From assembly GCA_027563935.2 (NCBI GenBank), contig CM050446.2, positions 25,423,501 through 25,487,500 on the forward strand: a stretch of 64,000 bases of DNA, given 5' to 3'. Positions 52,437 through 64,000 of this stretch are shown in pieces. The stretch comes from Costus lasius. Taxonomy: Eukaryota > Streptophyta > Magnoliopsida > Zingiberales > Costaceae. How positions within the stretch are numbered: the stretch's first letter is position 1; every line of letters begins with the position of its first letter. The position numbers and the translations under genes are program-made. Below the pieces are notes generated by a model. That model searched no databases. It was not told the origin of the DNA and saw only the letters and a list, made by a program, of their open reading frames with translations.

Positions 52437-53937
52437 CAGTAACCACAAGGATAACCTGCTTCTCACATGGGTAAAAAGTATAAAGAAAATCCAATTATTG
52501 ACCCGTGGTTGACTAGCGGCCCACGTGACCTATAGGTCAAGCCGCATTCCCAAATGCGACCTAAATCAATCAACCAATTTTCCTTAATTTTGTAATGTAT
52601 AGGATTTGATGAGTTTACTCTCCATTTCCTAGTTTATTTGGATCAATCGACTCATCTACACAACTTTATAATATTGATAGGGATCATCTCTAAACACGTC
52701 GTAAGACATATGATATCAATTATATTAAAACTATACAAAATATTAAGAATGACCTACATCATAAAAAGAGTCATCGTTTACTTACCCAATCTAAATATTA
52801 TGAACGATTAACCATCTTTCATCAATGAATTGGCACGCTATATAGATATATCAATATCCAAAAGCTATATTTATCTTCATCTGTGATGGTCCAATAGTAA
52901 GAGAAAGATCATGTAGGGGTTTAGGATGTTCACCCTCTAACACTCAAGTTAGATTATGTAGATGTATTTTTAAATAAAAAGCTTTAGCTAATGAGTTATG
53001 TACCTAACCCATATGATTTATTAGTATTTATTTTTGAAATAGAAAGATTTTTTATCATAGATTGCACTCACATCAACTTAGACTTTTTTTTTTTTTTTGC
53101 TTGTGTGGACTCAAGGAGTAACAACAAGGAAAAAACCCAAAATTTTTACTTAGTTATGAATTAACTAGTTTATGCTAGAAGGATTATATCTTAGGGGGTA
53201 ACTTTTAGTGGTCTAGCTTTAGTTGACTATGCCTTATAGTTGAGGTCTTATGTGCAAAGTTGAGGTATTCAACTATTGTAGATAAGGTTGAGGTCTTCAA
53301 CTTCACCTATTCTAAACTTAATGTTGCTAATTTAAGATGTTTGTCATCATGCTAAGTGCTAATGATATCAATGAGTGACAATGGTAGCAAAATAAGATAG
53401 GAGTAGAGCATCATAATAGGAAACAGTGACGATCGCGAAAATTCATGATATGAAAAAGTTGGTGGATACTGAGATTGAAGAGTAGTGATATCAATTGTAG
53501 ATGACTTAGAATGTGGCATAGAGGTAGAGCATATATTTATGAAGGTCGAAAGTGTGTGATGTCAAAGTGAAGATAGGAATATGCTATGTGAAAGAGAAAT
53601 AGAGTGTGAGGAATGATTTTGTATAAGATATCATATCTACAAACTAAATTAGACATACAATTTGTAAGGTAATTTTAATATACTTTAGGTTATTTAAGTA
53701 ATTTTGATGTAAATTTCAATAACCATTCATAAATAAAATTAATTAAAATTGAAATAGTCAAATGAATTTTTTTAGGCCAATTTTGAGTCAGGATATATGG
53801 CATCATAATTAATGAATGGTTAAATTAATCTTTTTAAAAGAATTCAAATGTATAGAACAAGGATGCCTTTATGCTAGATTTTCACTTTTTAATATAGGAA
53901 AGGGAGAGTAAAGTATTTCAAGAAATAGCAAGACTAA
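52437..53937. other. AT-rich intergenic DNA
   Basis: No ORF of note and no recognised repeat. A run of about 16 T lies near 53083. I see nothing else in it. Confidence 0.55.
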
Positions 53938-54801
53938 GGCTGTGTATTGTTGGAAGAGAAAAAATAGAAGGAAAGAAAAAAAGAGAAGGGAAGAAAAATA
54001 GAGGAAAAGAAAGTAACGCACGTGAAAGCCATATGATATGTTACATTTGTGAGAAAAAAGAGAAGGGAGGGCAAGGGAGGAGAACAAGCAGCCGACGGCG
54101 CTCACCCCTGCTCACACGTGCGGCCTGGAGAGAGGGAGGGAGCCGGCGGCAAGCGGAGCTAGGAGATGGGAACAAGGAGAGAGGCGGTGGAGAGGAGAGG
54201 CAACGACGTGGTAGTATCACATGGAGGCAGAGGAGGCGGAGAGGAGAGTTGATGGTGTGGTAGCGTGGAGGCAGAGAGGAAAGGCGATGGCGTGACAGCA
54301 GCATGGTCATGTGGAGCCGGAGGAGGCGAAGAGGAGAGGCAAAGGAGGAGGCAAAGAGAAGAGGCAGCAAGGAGGAGAGGTGGGGGGAGGAAGGGAGAAG
54401 TAGGGAAGTCGGGGCAAGGAGGAGGATATGTAGCAATGAGCAGGGTGAGGAGACGGAGATGCAGGAAACAGAGAGGGGGCAGGGAGGAGGAGTGGCAGCA
54501 ACAAGGCAACAAGGAATCGAGGACGGGGATGCCAAGGAGGGAGGGAGAGGAGTAGGCAGGCGGCAAAGAAAGGGGAGGTAGCGGTGAGCGGAGCGAGGAG
54601 ATGGGGAAGAGGAGAGAGGGGCAGCAAGCGGGGCGAGCAGTTGTTTCGTTCATGTTTTCTGCCTAAATCGAATGGAAACAAAAACAGAGGAAAAGTTAGA
54701 ACTCTTTCTTTCTTTTCATTTCTCTCCATCCAAAAAAACAGGGGAAAAGTTAGGTTTCCTTTTTTCCTCTCTTTTCTTTGAAAAAAAAAAAACACACACC
54801 C
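53938..54801. mobile_element. Candidate non-autonomous TIR element (PIF/Harbinger-like ends)
   Basis: GGCTGTGTATT at left and AACACACACCC at right are inverted with two mismatches in 11, and both ends are flanked by TAA, the usual PIF/Harbinger target duplication. The interior is strongly purine-rich on the plus strand (GAGGAGAGGCAAAGGAGGAGG) with A-rich arms (GGAAGAGAAAAAATAGAAGG; right arm inverted). Long frames here are low-complexity and I do not call them genes. No transposase. Confidence 0.45.
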
Positions 54802-54804
54802 TAA

Positions 54805-55985
54805 ATGATCATAACTTAGACTAATCAATATAAGTGGTGGTAAGGAAGATATTTTTGGCAACCCCTCTTTTAGTAAATTTATAATTCCTCCTCTATTTTC
54901 ATTTTTTTTTTATATTATGGTTAATGGTAAAGATCGTATCACTACAAAATGCCTTAACATGTTGCGGCTAATATAACTTGGATTCAGTTTCAAGAAAGGG
55001 CACAATAATGCCAAAAAAAACTTGAAATATAACACTCCTATGTGATTAAACGACCTATGTAATCACAATAAAGATTGAAGAAAGCCTTCAAAGAGAGTTT
55101 GTAAGCGTTTAAAAACTTTAAACATAATTCATTTATCATATTTAATGTAATTTTGTTTGAATTCCCTATTTCTTTGGAAGGAATTCACAAGGAAAAAAAG
55201 AGAAAACACATTGAATCTACCTTTTTTTTCTACTAGATTAAATGTATTTTTCTTTCTTTTACCATGTGGATTCCTTCTAAAGAAACGAACCATTTTTCTT
55301 TGAAGTCATTAGTTAATTTTTTTTTTCTAATTGTATTCTTTTTGTATATAACGTTGTCTAATAAACTTTTTTTTTTTTAAAAAAAAAGTTGAGTATAAGT
55401 TATGGTAGAAGCTTATTCATTTGTGATGAATTGTTTAAACAAATTATAGAACTATTTTTGTTGCATTTATATTTAATTTTTTTAGATTTTAGTTTTGAAC
55501 CAAAGTACTCTCAATTTCTTTAAATCAAACTATAACATATGAGCTATACTCGTTCATTTTCTAGTACTATCAAAATAACTATATTAGAGTTATTTATTCT
55601 ATAAAAATTTTCTAGGGTATCAATATTAATATTTTTATATGGCATATGCTCAAAGTCACTCAATCACTTTAGCTCATGGAGTGAGGTCAAAATTAACTTT
55701 TCTTCAAGTTTTGAAAAAAATTTTTTGTTTGGTTCGGTAATAATACATATATTTTTTTTAGTGATACAAAAATATTTCAGTAATATTAGGAATTTATTGA
55801 TAGGTAATTTCATAAATTTAATTTTTTTAGTAATTTTCTAATAAAGTTCAATAAGAGTAATAAAAATTTGGTTCCATAATCAATAATGGGTAATTTGATA
55901 ATTACTAAATGAATATTTAGCCTAATCATGAATTTTTAGTCTCGGGGTCAAGATACCAATTTTTATGGAAAGGAAAAATCACACA
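54805..55985. other. AT-rich intergenic DNA
   Basis: Poly-T and poly-A tracts only (for example at 55365-55388, T then A, which could form a hairpin). No gene or transposon boundary recognised. Confidence 0.5.
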
Positions 55986-57555
55986 ATTTTCCTTGCTTGT
56001 GTTTACTTGAAGGGAAAGAAAATAAGATGGATTGATATATCCACTCCATATTTATATTCTTATACTCTTGTTATTTTTAAAATACAATTAAATACTTATA
56101 AATTGTCTAATTATCATTAAATACAATTATTATTAAAATAAAAATATTAAAAGATAAATATATAAAAAATAATAAATTATAATTATACTTTAAAATAAGA
56201 AAATAATAAAATATAAATAATCCAATTTAGCACATATAAAACACACATATAATATATTATATAAATAAGATACATAGTTAATCAAGATTAGAATTACACT
56301 AGAATTCAAACAAAATACCACACCAAGATAGTCGAGAGCATTAATACAACATCACCATAGTAAAAACATTAATACAACATCAACATACTTGTCGATACAT
56401 CAATAGATAAATCATCACATAATAATTTTCAGCAACAAATACAAAATCAAAACTACATCTACATACCACAACAACAATATTACATATCAAAGCCACTTGA
56501 ACTCCACTATAGGACACGATGAATTCAAAATGCCTATTAGAAATAGCAATGCATAAAGGGGCAGGAACAATAGCATTGTTACTGAATCTGCCATCAACAG
56601 TCAGTGAGTGGAGATGAGTCAACCAATGCTGGCAAAATCTCATCCAGCAAAAATCACAGGAAGCACATATAGCCCGAGAGTTCCCATTACAAATAAGCGG
56701 TTCCTGTTGCATCGCTGATTAGCAAAACGGGGGAAGTTAACACAATCGGCAGACATAATCTGATGCTTAGAACAAGCAGCTTGGAGTATACAAAGCCTTA
56801 CTCGGGATAATGTTTGTGAAAAATATAAGGGACAAAATGCTTCAATTAGATTCACTTCGTAATATTAGACAGGCTAACTCCAACCCTTTTCCACGACTAA
56901 TTAAGAAAAACCAAAGAACAAGAAGAATATGCAGAGGAAATGAGCACAAAATCAGAAACAGAACGAAAAAAAAGAACCGTTTTTAATTGAGTTAAGGGGG
57001 CGGTGGCGGATGAGCGAAGGCGGCTGAAATACAAGAAGGTGGCGATGGCGGATGAGAAGGAAATGAGCAGTAAGGTGATTAGGGCAGACGAGAGGCGCGA
57101 GCAAGAAGGGGGCGGTGGCGGATGTGTGAAGGCGACGGAAGAGGCTCGGCGGCAGATGTGAAAGAAGTGAGGCGGCGGAAGAGGCGTGGTGGCGGATGAG
57201 TGAAGAAGGGGAGAAGAGTAGTAATGTCGATCAGCAGAGGAAACTGGTATGCGAAAGGGGATAAAAGATACCTCAAGGGAGTCTTGCAACAGCGTCGATC
57301 GGCGGAAGAAGTGATGGAAGCGGTGATGGATCGGCGGCAACAGCGATGGATCGCGATCAGCTAAGGGTGGTGCAGAATAACAGACGCTCGTTCGCCTCAC
57401 CCTTTTCAGCCCATTTTCCGCCCAATTCACGCTGATAACGAAACGAGGGTGTTGTTCTTTTCTCTCTCTTTCGTTTGTGCAAGTAAACTATAGATTTCTG
57501 AATTTTTTATCCTTTCTCTCATTTTTTTCTCTTCCTGTAAATACAATAGAAAAAC
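55986..57555. mobile_element. Candidate TIR element, related in composition to the one at 53938
   Basis: TTGTGTTTACTTGAAGGGAA (left, about 55994) and, inverted at the right (about 57535-57550), TTGTATTTACAGGAAGAGAA, followed in both by AAA(G/A)AAAAT(A/G)AGA. The interior has a GC-rich purine block at about 56990-57400 (GGCGGTGGCGGATG repeats) like the neighbour. The minus-strand frame 56897-57430 and the two frames at 56380-56855 match no family I know. Exact ends and duplication are not resolved. Confidence 0.3.
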
Positions 57556-58815
57556 TCCTCCCTCTCAAAATTTAATTTGCACATTGCTAGGATGAAATAT
57601 AGCCCTACGAAGTGGTGGTAAATTTCTACAAAGTGTTTGGATTTGTGTTATGAGGTGTGACACCTTGATTTAGTTTCATATGGAAAGTAAAAGAAAAGAT
57701 ATATTATATTAGGTATAGTGAGATTACTGCTATGAACTTGTACTAAGTATTTTAAAGCAAGTTACATTGTCATTTGACTCATTAAGTTAATGAGTCATTT
57801 GCTCATTAAGTAGGTTGTAATAAAGAGTATCAAAATAAACTTAGTCTTAAGCATAGTACAACTACTGAGAATGATAGAGATTCCATTAATTTGATCTCAT
57901 ATACTACTAGCTAAAGGGAGCTATTAGACATATTTAAGCCTTGGGCTTAATTAGGATATTAAGTCTAAATGGGAGAGATTATAATATGGGAAGTAGGATA
58001 AAAGCTAATATGGTATATAGACTTAGTAAGAATACTATTATGAACTTAGGGTGAACATTTTAAATTAGACTATATTTTACTCGAATCATCTTGATCTGTT
58101 GACTTAATTTTGTTATAGTTTTAATTCAACCAGATTTCAATCCAATTGAATATTAATATTAAGGCATTTCAAAGATTCTATCTTTGCTAAGTTTATAATC
58201 GAAATTAGTACTATGATATTTACTATTGCCTATGATTTAGATCATACTAACACACAAGGCTAAATTCTAAAAGATTCATGCACTCTTTGTGAGTTTTTTT
58301 ATTTGTTTATTGTGCCAATAATTTTCAATTATTTTATGCTTTAAAATTCATATTGTGTTTGTCTTTAGTGGTAACTAGAGTTATTTCTAATTCATCCAAT
58401 GTTTTATGTCAATTTTTTTTTATCATTGAAATTGTTTAAAACCTATTTTTCAATCGCACATCTACATAGTATTAAGGACAAATATCATGTGACTATCAAT
58501 TTAGTATTGGAGCAAATTTAGTCTATTTAATTCCCGTTTAATTTTTTATCAGGAAAATTATTTTCAAAAATTAAATCACCATATCGTTTTCAGAATTAGA
58601 GTCAAATTGACCCATGCCTCGAAAGATTACTCAGCCATCAGGTGCGCGCTGATACCATTCAAACTGAAGCAAGGTTTGTGTTCTCTGCTGATAACCATTA
58701 AAATAATCAAAAGTAACAGATGCTCTAACATTGCCCCCCCAACAACGACTATTTAACCAGCGCAGTTGCATCATTCCAGCTGCATCACTCCAGAGCGATT
58801 ACTATTACACAAAAC
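57556..58815. other. Intergenic DNA downstream of the DUF632 gene
   Basis: AT-rich, with no ORF or repeat I can support. The part nearest 58816 is presumably 3' UTR and downstream sequence of the DUF632 gene. Confidence 0.45.
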
Positions 58816-58971
58816 ATGAGGGATGCCAAACCCTCTTGGGTCTTCATCCAGCTGGTACAGAAATGCATGCATCCAGAAGCTAATTTAACACGTTCCTGTT
58901 TACCATGCACAAACACATGCAATGAAACAAAAAGCTTGACCAAGAATGCAACAAAGTCGCATGATATTAGT

Positions 58972-59764
58972 CTAGTTCGTAGGCTCCTGCTTGGTGATCA
59001 TCTTCAAATTAGCATACGTTCTAGCACAAGCATCGGCGAAATCCGACATGGCTCGGAAAAGCTCGGGCAAATGTGTCTTGAGACTGTTTAGTGATTTCTC
59101 TCTTACCTGCTTACACAATCTGTTGTGGGCTTCGACTTCTTCATCAAGCCTACTTTTAGCCGCCTGCACCAGAAACCTCCTTTCCTCGACAGGGTCGGTT
59201 TGATTTGCTCCCTCCCCACTGTCAGGCTCGCCCACCGATGATGCCATTCTTTTCTGTGAATACTTTTGAAACCAGTCCTCGAATGCTCGATTCTTGCGTA
59301 AATATTCTTTACGTATCTCCTCACACCTTTCCTTCTGTTTTAGCTCCTCCTGTTGGAGCGTCACGATTGTACTTACGACAGCTGAAAAGCTGTGGATAGC
59401 GCTCTTGGCAAGTTCGTCGGGAAGTTTCTGGAGATAATCATGCCATGCGTGCAGAAGAGCCTGAATTGGGGCATGAGCTGGTCTTTGCGGGGATGACACT
59501 TTATCTTTCAAGCTGCTTTCAATTGGGATGAGATTTAACTTCAACCAACTATTAAGCGCTTCCACATACTCTCTCTGATAGCTAATTAGTTTGTGGAACT
59601 GCGAGTCCCACTCTCTGGAAATGTCGAGCAACTGCAAGGTGCGTTTATAATGATGTTCAGTTGTCTCCTTCGGAGTAATTGAAACTTCAAGAGCTTTAAG
59701 ATCCTCAACTATCTTCAATTGGGAATAATGATGCACGTGCATGGCCTCCCACATTCCGGTCATC
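58972..59764 (-). CDS. DUF632 domain (NRG2-like) protein, last exon
   Basis: 263 codons to the TAG at 58972-58974. It contains MTGMWEAMHVHHYSQLKIVE, SYQREYVEALNSWLKLNLIP, PIQALLHAWHDYLQKLPDEL and a charged coiled coil (QQEELKQKERCEEIRKEYLR), then RAMSDFADACARTYANL at the C-terminus. This is the C-terminal two thirds of the plant-specific DUF632 domain found with an N-terminal DUF630 in NRG2 and the rice leaf-shape protein REL2; members act in nitrate response or development at membrane or nucleus. The acceptor TTTAATTATTAG lies at 59765-59776. Homologues have an intron just before xxMW, so the earlier exons should lie at higher coordinates but are not in the window. Confidence 0.88.
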
Positions 59765-60441
59765 CTAATAATTAAAGATCTTAGTTAATCGAAATGGAAA
59801 TGATGAAAGAGTGGAGAAAAATGTTGCATAAAATATGCAGTTGAGCTTCAAAAGTCGAGTTATCACACGTACAACGTGCATGAAACATTAACATCCACTC
59901 TACATGCAGAGATGACATGGGTCAAGTAACAATGGATCTCCCTCATCATTGAGTGCCACGTCAGTGGAGCCCCATTTGGTACAAGAAGCCACAGAGGGCT
60001 CTTTTAAGCACAAGTTATCAACTAAAAATCAAGGTTTAAAATCACAGTTGTACCAGATGGTGGTAGTACCGGTACAGTCCAGTTTTTAATTCCTTGAAAG
60101 TTCAAAACTAGTTTTGACAATGTATTGATTATGTGAAGTTCAAAAGCAAGCAAAATTAGGCATTTGTGCAAATTTTATGAGAATGTAAGAAATTCTTGAT
60201 ATCAGCTGAAGCCAAATGGCTTCTACCTAATTGCATGTGAATCTATGCGATGCCTCTAACTTCTCCTAGTCAATCACTAATTTGATCATGTACAAAACAG
60301 ATTATATCTCTATCACGAATGGTACCATTTTATCTTCTTGAATAAATGTCTTGTGTTAATTAGCAATATCCTAGTAAAATAAACCAGAAATTCCACAAAT
60401 GAATCTTTAGTCCAAACTACATGGTTTTTCCTTTGATAATC
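59765..60441 (-). other. Intron of the DUF632 gene
   Basis: AT-rich sequence with no upstream exon recognisable. A GGTAC-family repeat lies at about 60028-60095 (AAGGTTTAAAATCACAG, then GGTAGTACCGGTACAGTCC). Confidence 0.55.
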
Positions 60442-60681
60442 TGTTATATAACCGACCCAGATTGAACCGGTCTGGCGAGTCGGGCCAGACCAAACCGGGT
60501 TCAGCTGGAGCCGGGTCAGTGAGGGCAAATGTATTAAGTGAGTAATGGAGGCTGGGAGAGGGGTATGCTAGTATTTTGTAAGAACCCTAATTTTGGGCTA
60601 CTCGCCACTGCTGTCGGCCGAGGACAATCATCTTGCTTAATCCACTTCTGTTTGTTAGATTACATACCTTTGATCCTAGCA
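60442..60681 (+). repeat. Ty3/gypsy element G 5' LTR
   Basis: TGTTATATAACCG to GATCCTAGCA, about 240 bp. The right limit is set by the primer site two bases further on. The left limit rests on a TGTTA start only, since the 3' LTR is outside the window. Confidence 0.6.
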
Positions 60682-60683
60682 TT

Positions 60684-60701
60684 TGGTCCGACCTGCCGGA
60701 T
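60684..60701 (+). promoter_or_regulatory. Element G primer-binding site (tRNA-Tyr)
   Basis: TGGTCCGACCTGCCGGAT is exactly complementary to the last 18 bases of plant tRNA-Tyr(GUA), which ends ATCCGGCAGGTCGGACCA. It lies where a primer site should be, between LTR and gag. Confidence 0.75.
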
Positions 60702-60872
60702 CCCTTCACGGTGTGGGTCGCCAATCGGCGGACGCGTGCGTAGCGTCGGGGGGTGGTAATTGCGTTCTCTTCTCCGGCAACGCTCTAAGCTTTTGTCGTC
60801 TTCCGCTGCATCCACTACAGCTACCATCACCTCTTCCGCAGAGCGCTTGAAGCGGCCGCCACGCCCGCGTCG

Positions 60873-62774
60873 ATGGCAGTAACGCACAGCGAAGCTCGCA
60901 TCGAGGCCCTGGAAACCTCGATGGGGGAAGTCCGGAACACCTTGGCGGCAATCCAGGCAGAGCTTCAGGTCACTGGGGAGGACCGACGGATTGAAACTCT
61001 GATCGCCGCTGAAGAACGCCGACTCCACCGAGACGAATTGGCGGAGATCAATCGCCGACTGGGAGCGCTTGACAGCCTTCACGAAATGCGTTCCCTCTTG
61101 GCCGAGCTAACGAAAGGGAAGCGGGGGGGAGCCGACCGCCCCGCGTTCGTCTACAGGAGGAGGCGCCCGGGGAGAAGGCAGAAGGGACGAAGGTGCTGCC
61201 CCTCCAGACATGCGCAGCGAGCCATACCGCCCTCCCTCCTTTTGCGAGGAGCGCTGGTCCCCGCAGGAGTCGGGCTTGGGTAAGCCAGCCCACGGACCCA
61301 GGGTGAAGATAGGAGAGGAGGCGGAATCCGTTGGAGAGACCCGGACCGTGAGACCGCTGGAGGAGAGGACAAACGCTGGGGCCTGCGGCGTGTGGAGTTG
61401 CCCGGATTTGCGGGTGCCGATCCGGTGGAGTGGATAACTCGTGCGGAGCAGTATTTCGAGCTCCAGGGCACATCCGAGGACTATAAGATTCCTTTAGCCT
61501 TCATCAGCATGGAAGGTCAGGCCAACCATTGGTGTCGATCGCTGAAGCGGAGGGTGCCTAACATTTCGTGGGAAGCATTTAAGGAGGAAATGCTGCAACG
61601 GTATAGCGAGTACCCAGCCACCACGGCGTATGAGCGCTTAGCGGCTCTTGAACAAGGGGCCTTATCAGTGACAGAATATATAACGGCCTACGAAGCTATA
61701 GTGTCCCAGATACCAGACTTACCTGAGCAACAGTATGTGGGATTCTTCTTGAAGGGCCTGTGGGCAGAGATAAGAGAACTAGTGCGTGCTTTTTTCCCCA
61801 TGGATATTCTGTGGGCTATGACGTTGGCTAGGATCATCGAGCGGGAGGTAAAGGGGAGTGATATGAAGGGGCGAGGAGTGTCGGTAAGCTCTGGTGGGAA
61901 GAATATGGGGAGCAGCATATCCTACTCCTTCCGGCATCCGACGACTTCCCCGGCGGGACAGCCGACACCTGAGGTGGTTTCTAACACAAGTGTGAACCGA
62001 CCACCATCTGCGAGGCAAGGAGGGGCCATGGGGATGTTTGGAACCCGACCCAGAAATAGAGAGGGTGGACAACAACCAACGGGCTCAAGTAGTACCAGGG
62101 CGGGGGGCAAGAAACCAAGAAATGGACGCATGATGTCTTACCAGGATTATATCAGCAAGAGGGAAAAGAGATTATGTTTTCGTTGTGATCAACCGTACCA
62201 CCCGGCTCATCAATGTGGGAACAAAAGCTTTCGACTACTGCTTATCAATGAGGAGGAGGATAATGAAGGATCGGCTGACGCAGATATGCAGAGTAGGGAG
62301 GAGCAGGAGCAAGAGACCCCTAAGTTAGGAGAAACCACCTGCAAAAGAATGGAGCTATCCTTATATTCGGTTGGGGGAATATCTGGGCCGCGTACAATGA
62401 TACTGCATGGAAAGATCAACAACGTTCCTTCCATTATTCTGGTGGACAGCGGAGCCCGCCATAACTTCCTCTCGGAGCGTATAGTCTATGCACACCAATG
62501 GCCGATCACATCCACTTCCACCTATGTTGTGAGTCTCGGCGACGGGGGAAGGGTCCAAGCACAGGGCAAATGTTCGGACTTAACTGTATCCCTGGGGGAG
62601 TACGTGACCACCCTTGATGGCTACCTTTTCAGCCTAGGAGGCGTGGACCTTATCTTGGGTATGGCATGGCTTGAGACGTTGGGGGAGATACGGGTAGACT
62701 GGGCCCTCAAGTATATGAAGATAGCTGACAAAGGGAAGGAGCTCATGATCTCTGGCGATCCTTCACTTATATAG
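60873..62774 (+). pseudogene. Element G gag-protease
   Basis: One frame from MAVTHSEARIEALETSMGEV to the TAG at 62772-62774, with one internal TAA at 61281-61283. Order: coiled-coil N-terminus; capsid domain (FAGADPVEWITRAEQYFEL, WCRSLKRRVPNISWEAFKEE, ERLAALEQGALSVTEYI, QQYVGFFLKGLWAEIRELV); basic, serine-rich linker; zinc knuckle CFRCDQPYHPAHQC at about 62177-62218; aspartic protease IILVDSGARHNFLSERI, with the catalytic aspartate at 62445-62447, and VDLILGMAWLETLGEIRVDW. It is the intact model for the broken gag at 484-3609. Confidence 0.9.
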
Positions 62775-64000
62775 ACCATGACATCCGTAAAGAGCTTATC
62801 TAAGGAAATGGACGCTCAGGTGGAATTCCGAGGGATGATTTGGGCGGTGGATCTGGTGTTAGAAGAGACAAATATGCATGGTGCTTTATCAACCCGCCAA
62901 CGCCGGCAACTTCAAGATGTCTTTCAAAGTTTTGAAGCAGTCTTCGCTGAAGGAGACGTGTTCCCACCCCAGCGGGAGAGGGACCATGCCATTGAGACGC
63001 ACCCAGGAGAAGGACCAGTCAGGGTGAGACCCTACAGGTATGCTCACCACCAAAAAGACAAGATGGAACGGATGGTTCAAGAGATGCTAGTAGCGGAAAT
63101 CATCCAACCCAGCACTAGTCCCTCCTCGAGCCTAGTTATTTTGGTCAGGAAGAAAGATGGAAGTTGGCGATTCTGTGTCGACTATCGCGCTTTAAATAAG
63201 ATCACCATACCCGACAAATATCCCATTCCAGTTATTGAAGAGCTGTTAGATGAACTCCATAGCGCCACGTTCTTCTCCAAGCTTGACTTGCGAGCCGGGT
63301 ACCACCAGATCAGGGTCCGCCCGGATGATGTGCATAAGACGGCCTTCCGTACTCACTCGGGTCATTATGAGTTCCGTGTGATGCCTTTCGGGCTCAAGAA
63401 CGCCCCATCCACCTTTCAGGCGGTGATGAATGAGATATTCCGACCTTATCTGCACAAGTTCATTTTGGTTTTTTTTTGATATTTTGATTTACAGCCCATC
63501 TTGGGAAAGCCACCTCGGTCACTTACGGCAGGCCTTAGAAGTGCTACAGAAGAACAAATTTGTCGTCAACAAGCGCAAGTGTAGTTTTGGACAGCAATGG
63601 GTGGAGTATCTTGGCCATGTCATTTGCCCGGAGGGAGTGGCTATGGACCCAAGGAAAGTGATTTCGGTGCGACAGTGGCCCACTCCTAAATCCGTCAAGG
63701 AGGTGAGGGGTTTTCTAGGTCTCACCGGCTACTACCGAAGGTTTATCCGGGATTACGGGAAGATCGCTCGACCCTTACGGACTTGCTCAAGAAAGACTAT
63801 TTTCAATGGGGATCGGACGCGCAAAAGGCTTTTGACACACTGAAGAACATCATGACGACTTCACCAGTTCTGGGTCTACCGGACTTCAGGGAGCGAGTCA
63901 CTGTTGAATGCGATGCATCTGGAAGGGGAATTGGGGCAGTTCTTATGCAGCAAGGGCGTCCTCTGACTTACTTCAATAAAGGGCTATCAGACTCCAACCC
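62775..64000 (+). pseudogene. Element G reverse transcriptase and start of RNase H, cut by window end
   Basis: It continues in the gag-protease frame after the TAG. RT motifs: [58 protein letters not shown] and [20 protein letters not shown]. At the catalytic box (63467-63492) a nine-T run shifts the frame, and one of the two GAT codons of FFDDILIY is lost. The frame resumes with SPSWESHLGHLRQALEVLQK and LGHVICPEGVAMDPRKV, has another one-base loss near 63776, then VECDASGRGIGAVLMQQGR, the RNase H start. Integrase, and any chromodomain, would lie beyond the window. Confidence 0.9.

Noticed and set aside
52437..52441. CAGTA as the target duplication of element X
   Set aside because: The other side is CATAG; the pentamers do not match, so a duplication cannot be claimed.
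54033..54861. Long ORFs on both strands (up to 184 codons)
   Set aside because: Purine-rich low-complexity DNA yields Arg/Gly/Glu-rich frames on one strand and Ser/Pro/Leu-rich ones on the other; no family resemblance.
56897..57430. 177-codon minus-strand ORF
   Set aside because: Serine/proline/arginine-rich translation of a GGCGGTGGCGGATG repeat block; no recognised motif and no splice context.
61048..62558. Minus-strand ORFs over the gypsy gag
   Set aside because: Antisense shadows; the plus strand shows the gag and protease motifs.

Overview
Organism: a flowering-plant nuclear genome, probably a non-grass monocot, though the lineage is inferred only. The evidence is spliced nuclear genes with canonical GT-AG introns, land-plant gene families (a TVP38/TMEM64-like VTT protein and a DUF630/DUF632 protein) and a heavy load of plant LTR retrotransposon types (Ty1/copia, Ty3/gypsy, Athila-like, gag-only). 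There are no bacterial operons, CRISPR arrays, rRNA or tRNA genes.

Host genes: only two are supported. (1) A TVP38/TMEM64 (SNARE-associated/VTT, DedA-like) membrane protein on the minus strand. Its first five coding exons are 27724-27819, 23955-24016, 7789-7843, 5677-5775 and 5192-5278. They join in phase, but the introns are very large (intron 2 is about 16.1 kb) and full of decayed transposons. The 3' exons are not in the window. A TATA box lies at 28018-28025. (2) The last exon of a DUF632 (NRG2-like) protein on the minus strand, 58972-59764. Its upstream exons are not in the window, and a Ty3/gypsy element beginning near 60442 lies where they would be expected.

Layout: 1-3930, a broken Ty3/gypsy gag split by an insertion carrying a 63-bp minisatellite, ending in a 26-G run and an LTR. 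3931-28025, the TVP38 gene; its introns hold a copia element with both LTRs (14161-19275), older copia and LINE remnants, a TRIM-like LTR family and many copies of a GGTAC-rich repeat. 28729-52436, a nested retrotransposon stack. The host of the stack is X, a gag-only LTR element on the minus strand (LTR 51300-52436). Its other LTR is split twice: by a solo LTR, Y (30135-32038, perfect 5-bp duplication GCATG), and by a 16.7-kb Athila-like element (32590-49339, flanked by CCCCT). The Athila-like element has gag-protease and env-like ORFs but no reverse transcriptase or integrase, and it is itself invaded by a truncated minus-strand copia (37913-44449). A solo LTR, Z (28729-30081, duplication CATAG), abuts X. 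52437-58971, AT-rich intergenic DNA with two candidate terminal-inverted-repeat elements. 58972-59764, the DUF632 exon. 60442-64000, the 5' part of a fairly well-preserved Ty3/gypsy element whose primer-binding site matches tRNA-Tyr.

How it fits together: there is no gene cluster. The biology is retrotransposon nesting in and between two host genes. The most unusual features are the dispersed ATTACGGCA-N-TGCCGTAAT palindromes of the Athila-like element, its pol-less structure, the tRNA-Tyr primer site, the gag-only element X, and long G homopolymers at gag/PPT positions. All alignments were done by eye; percentages and phylogenetic placement were not computed.
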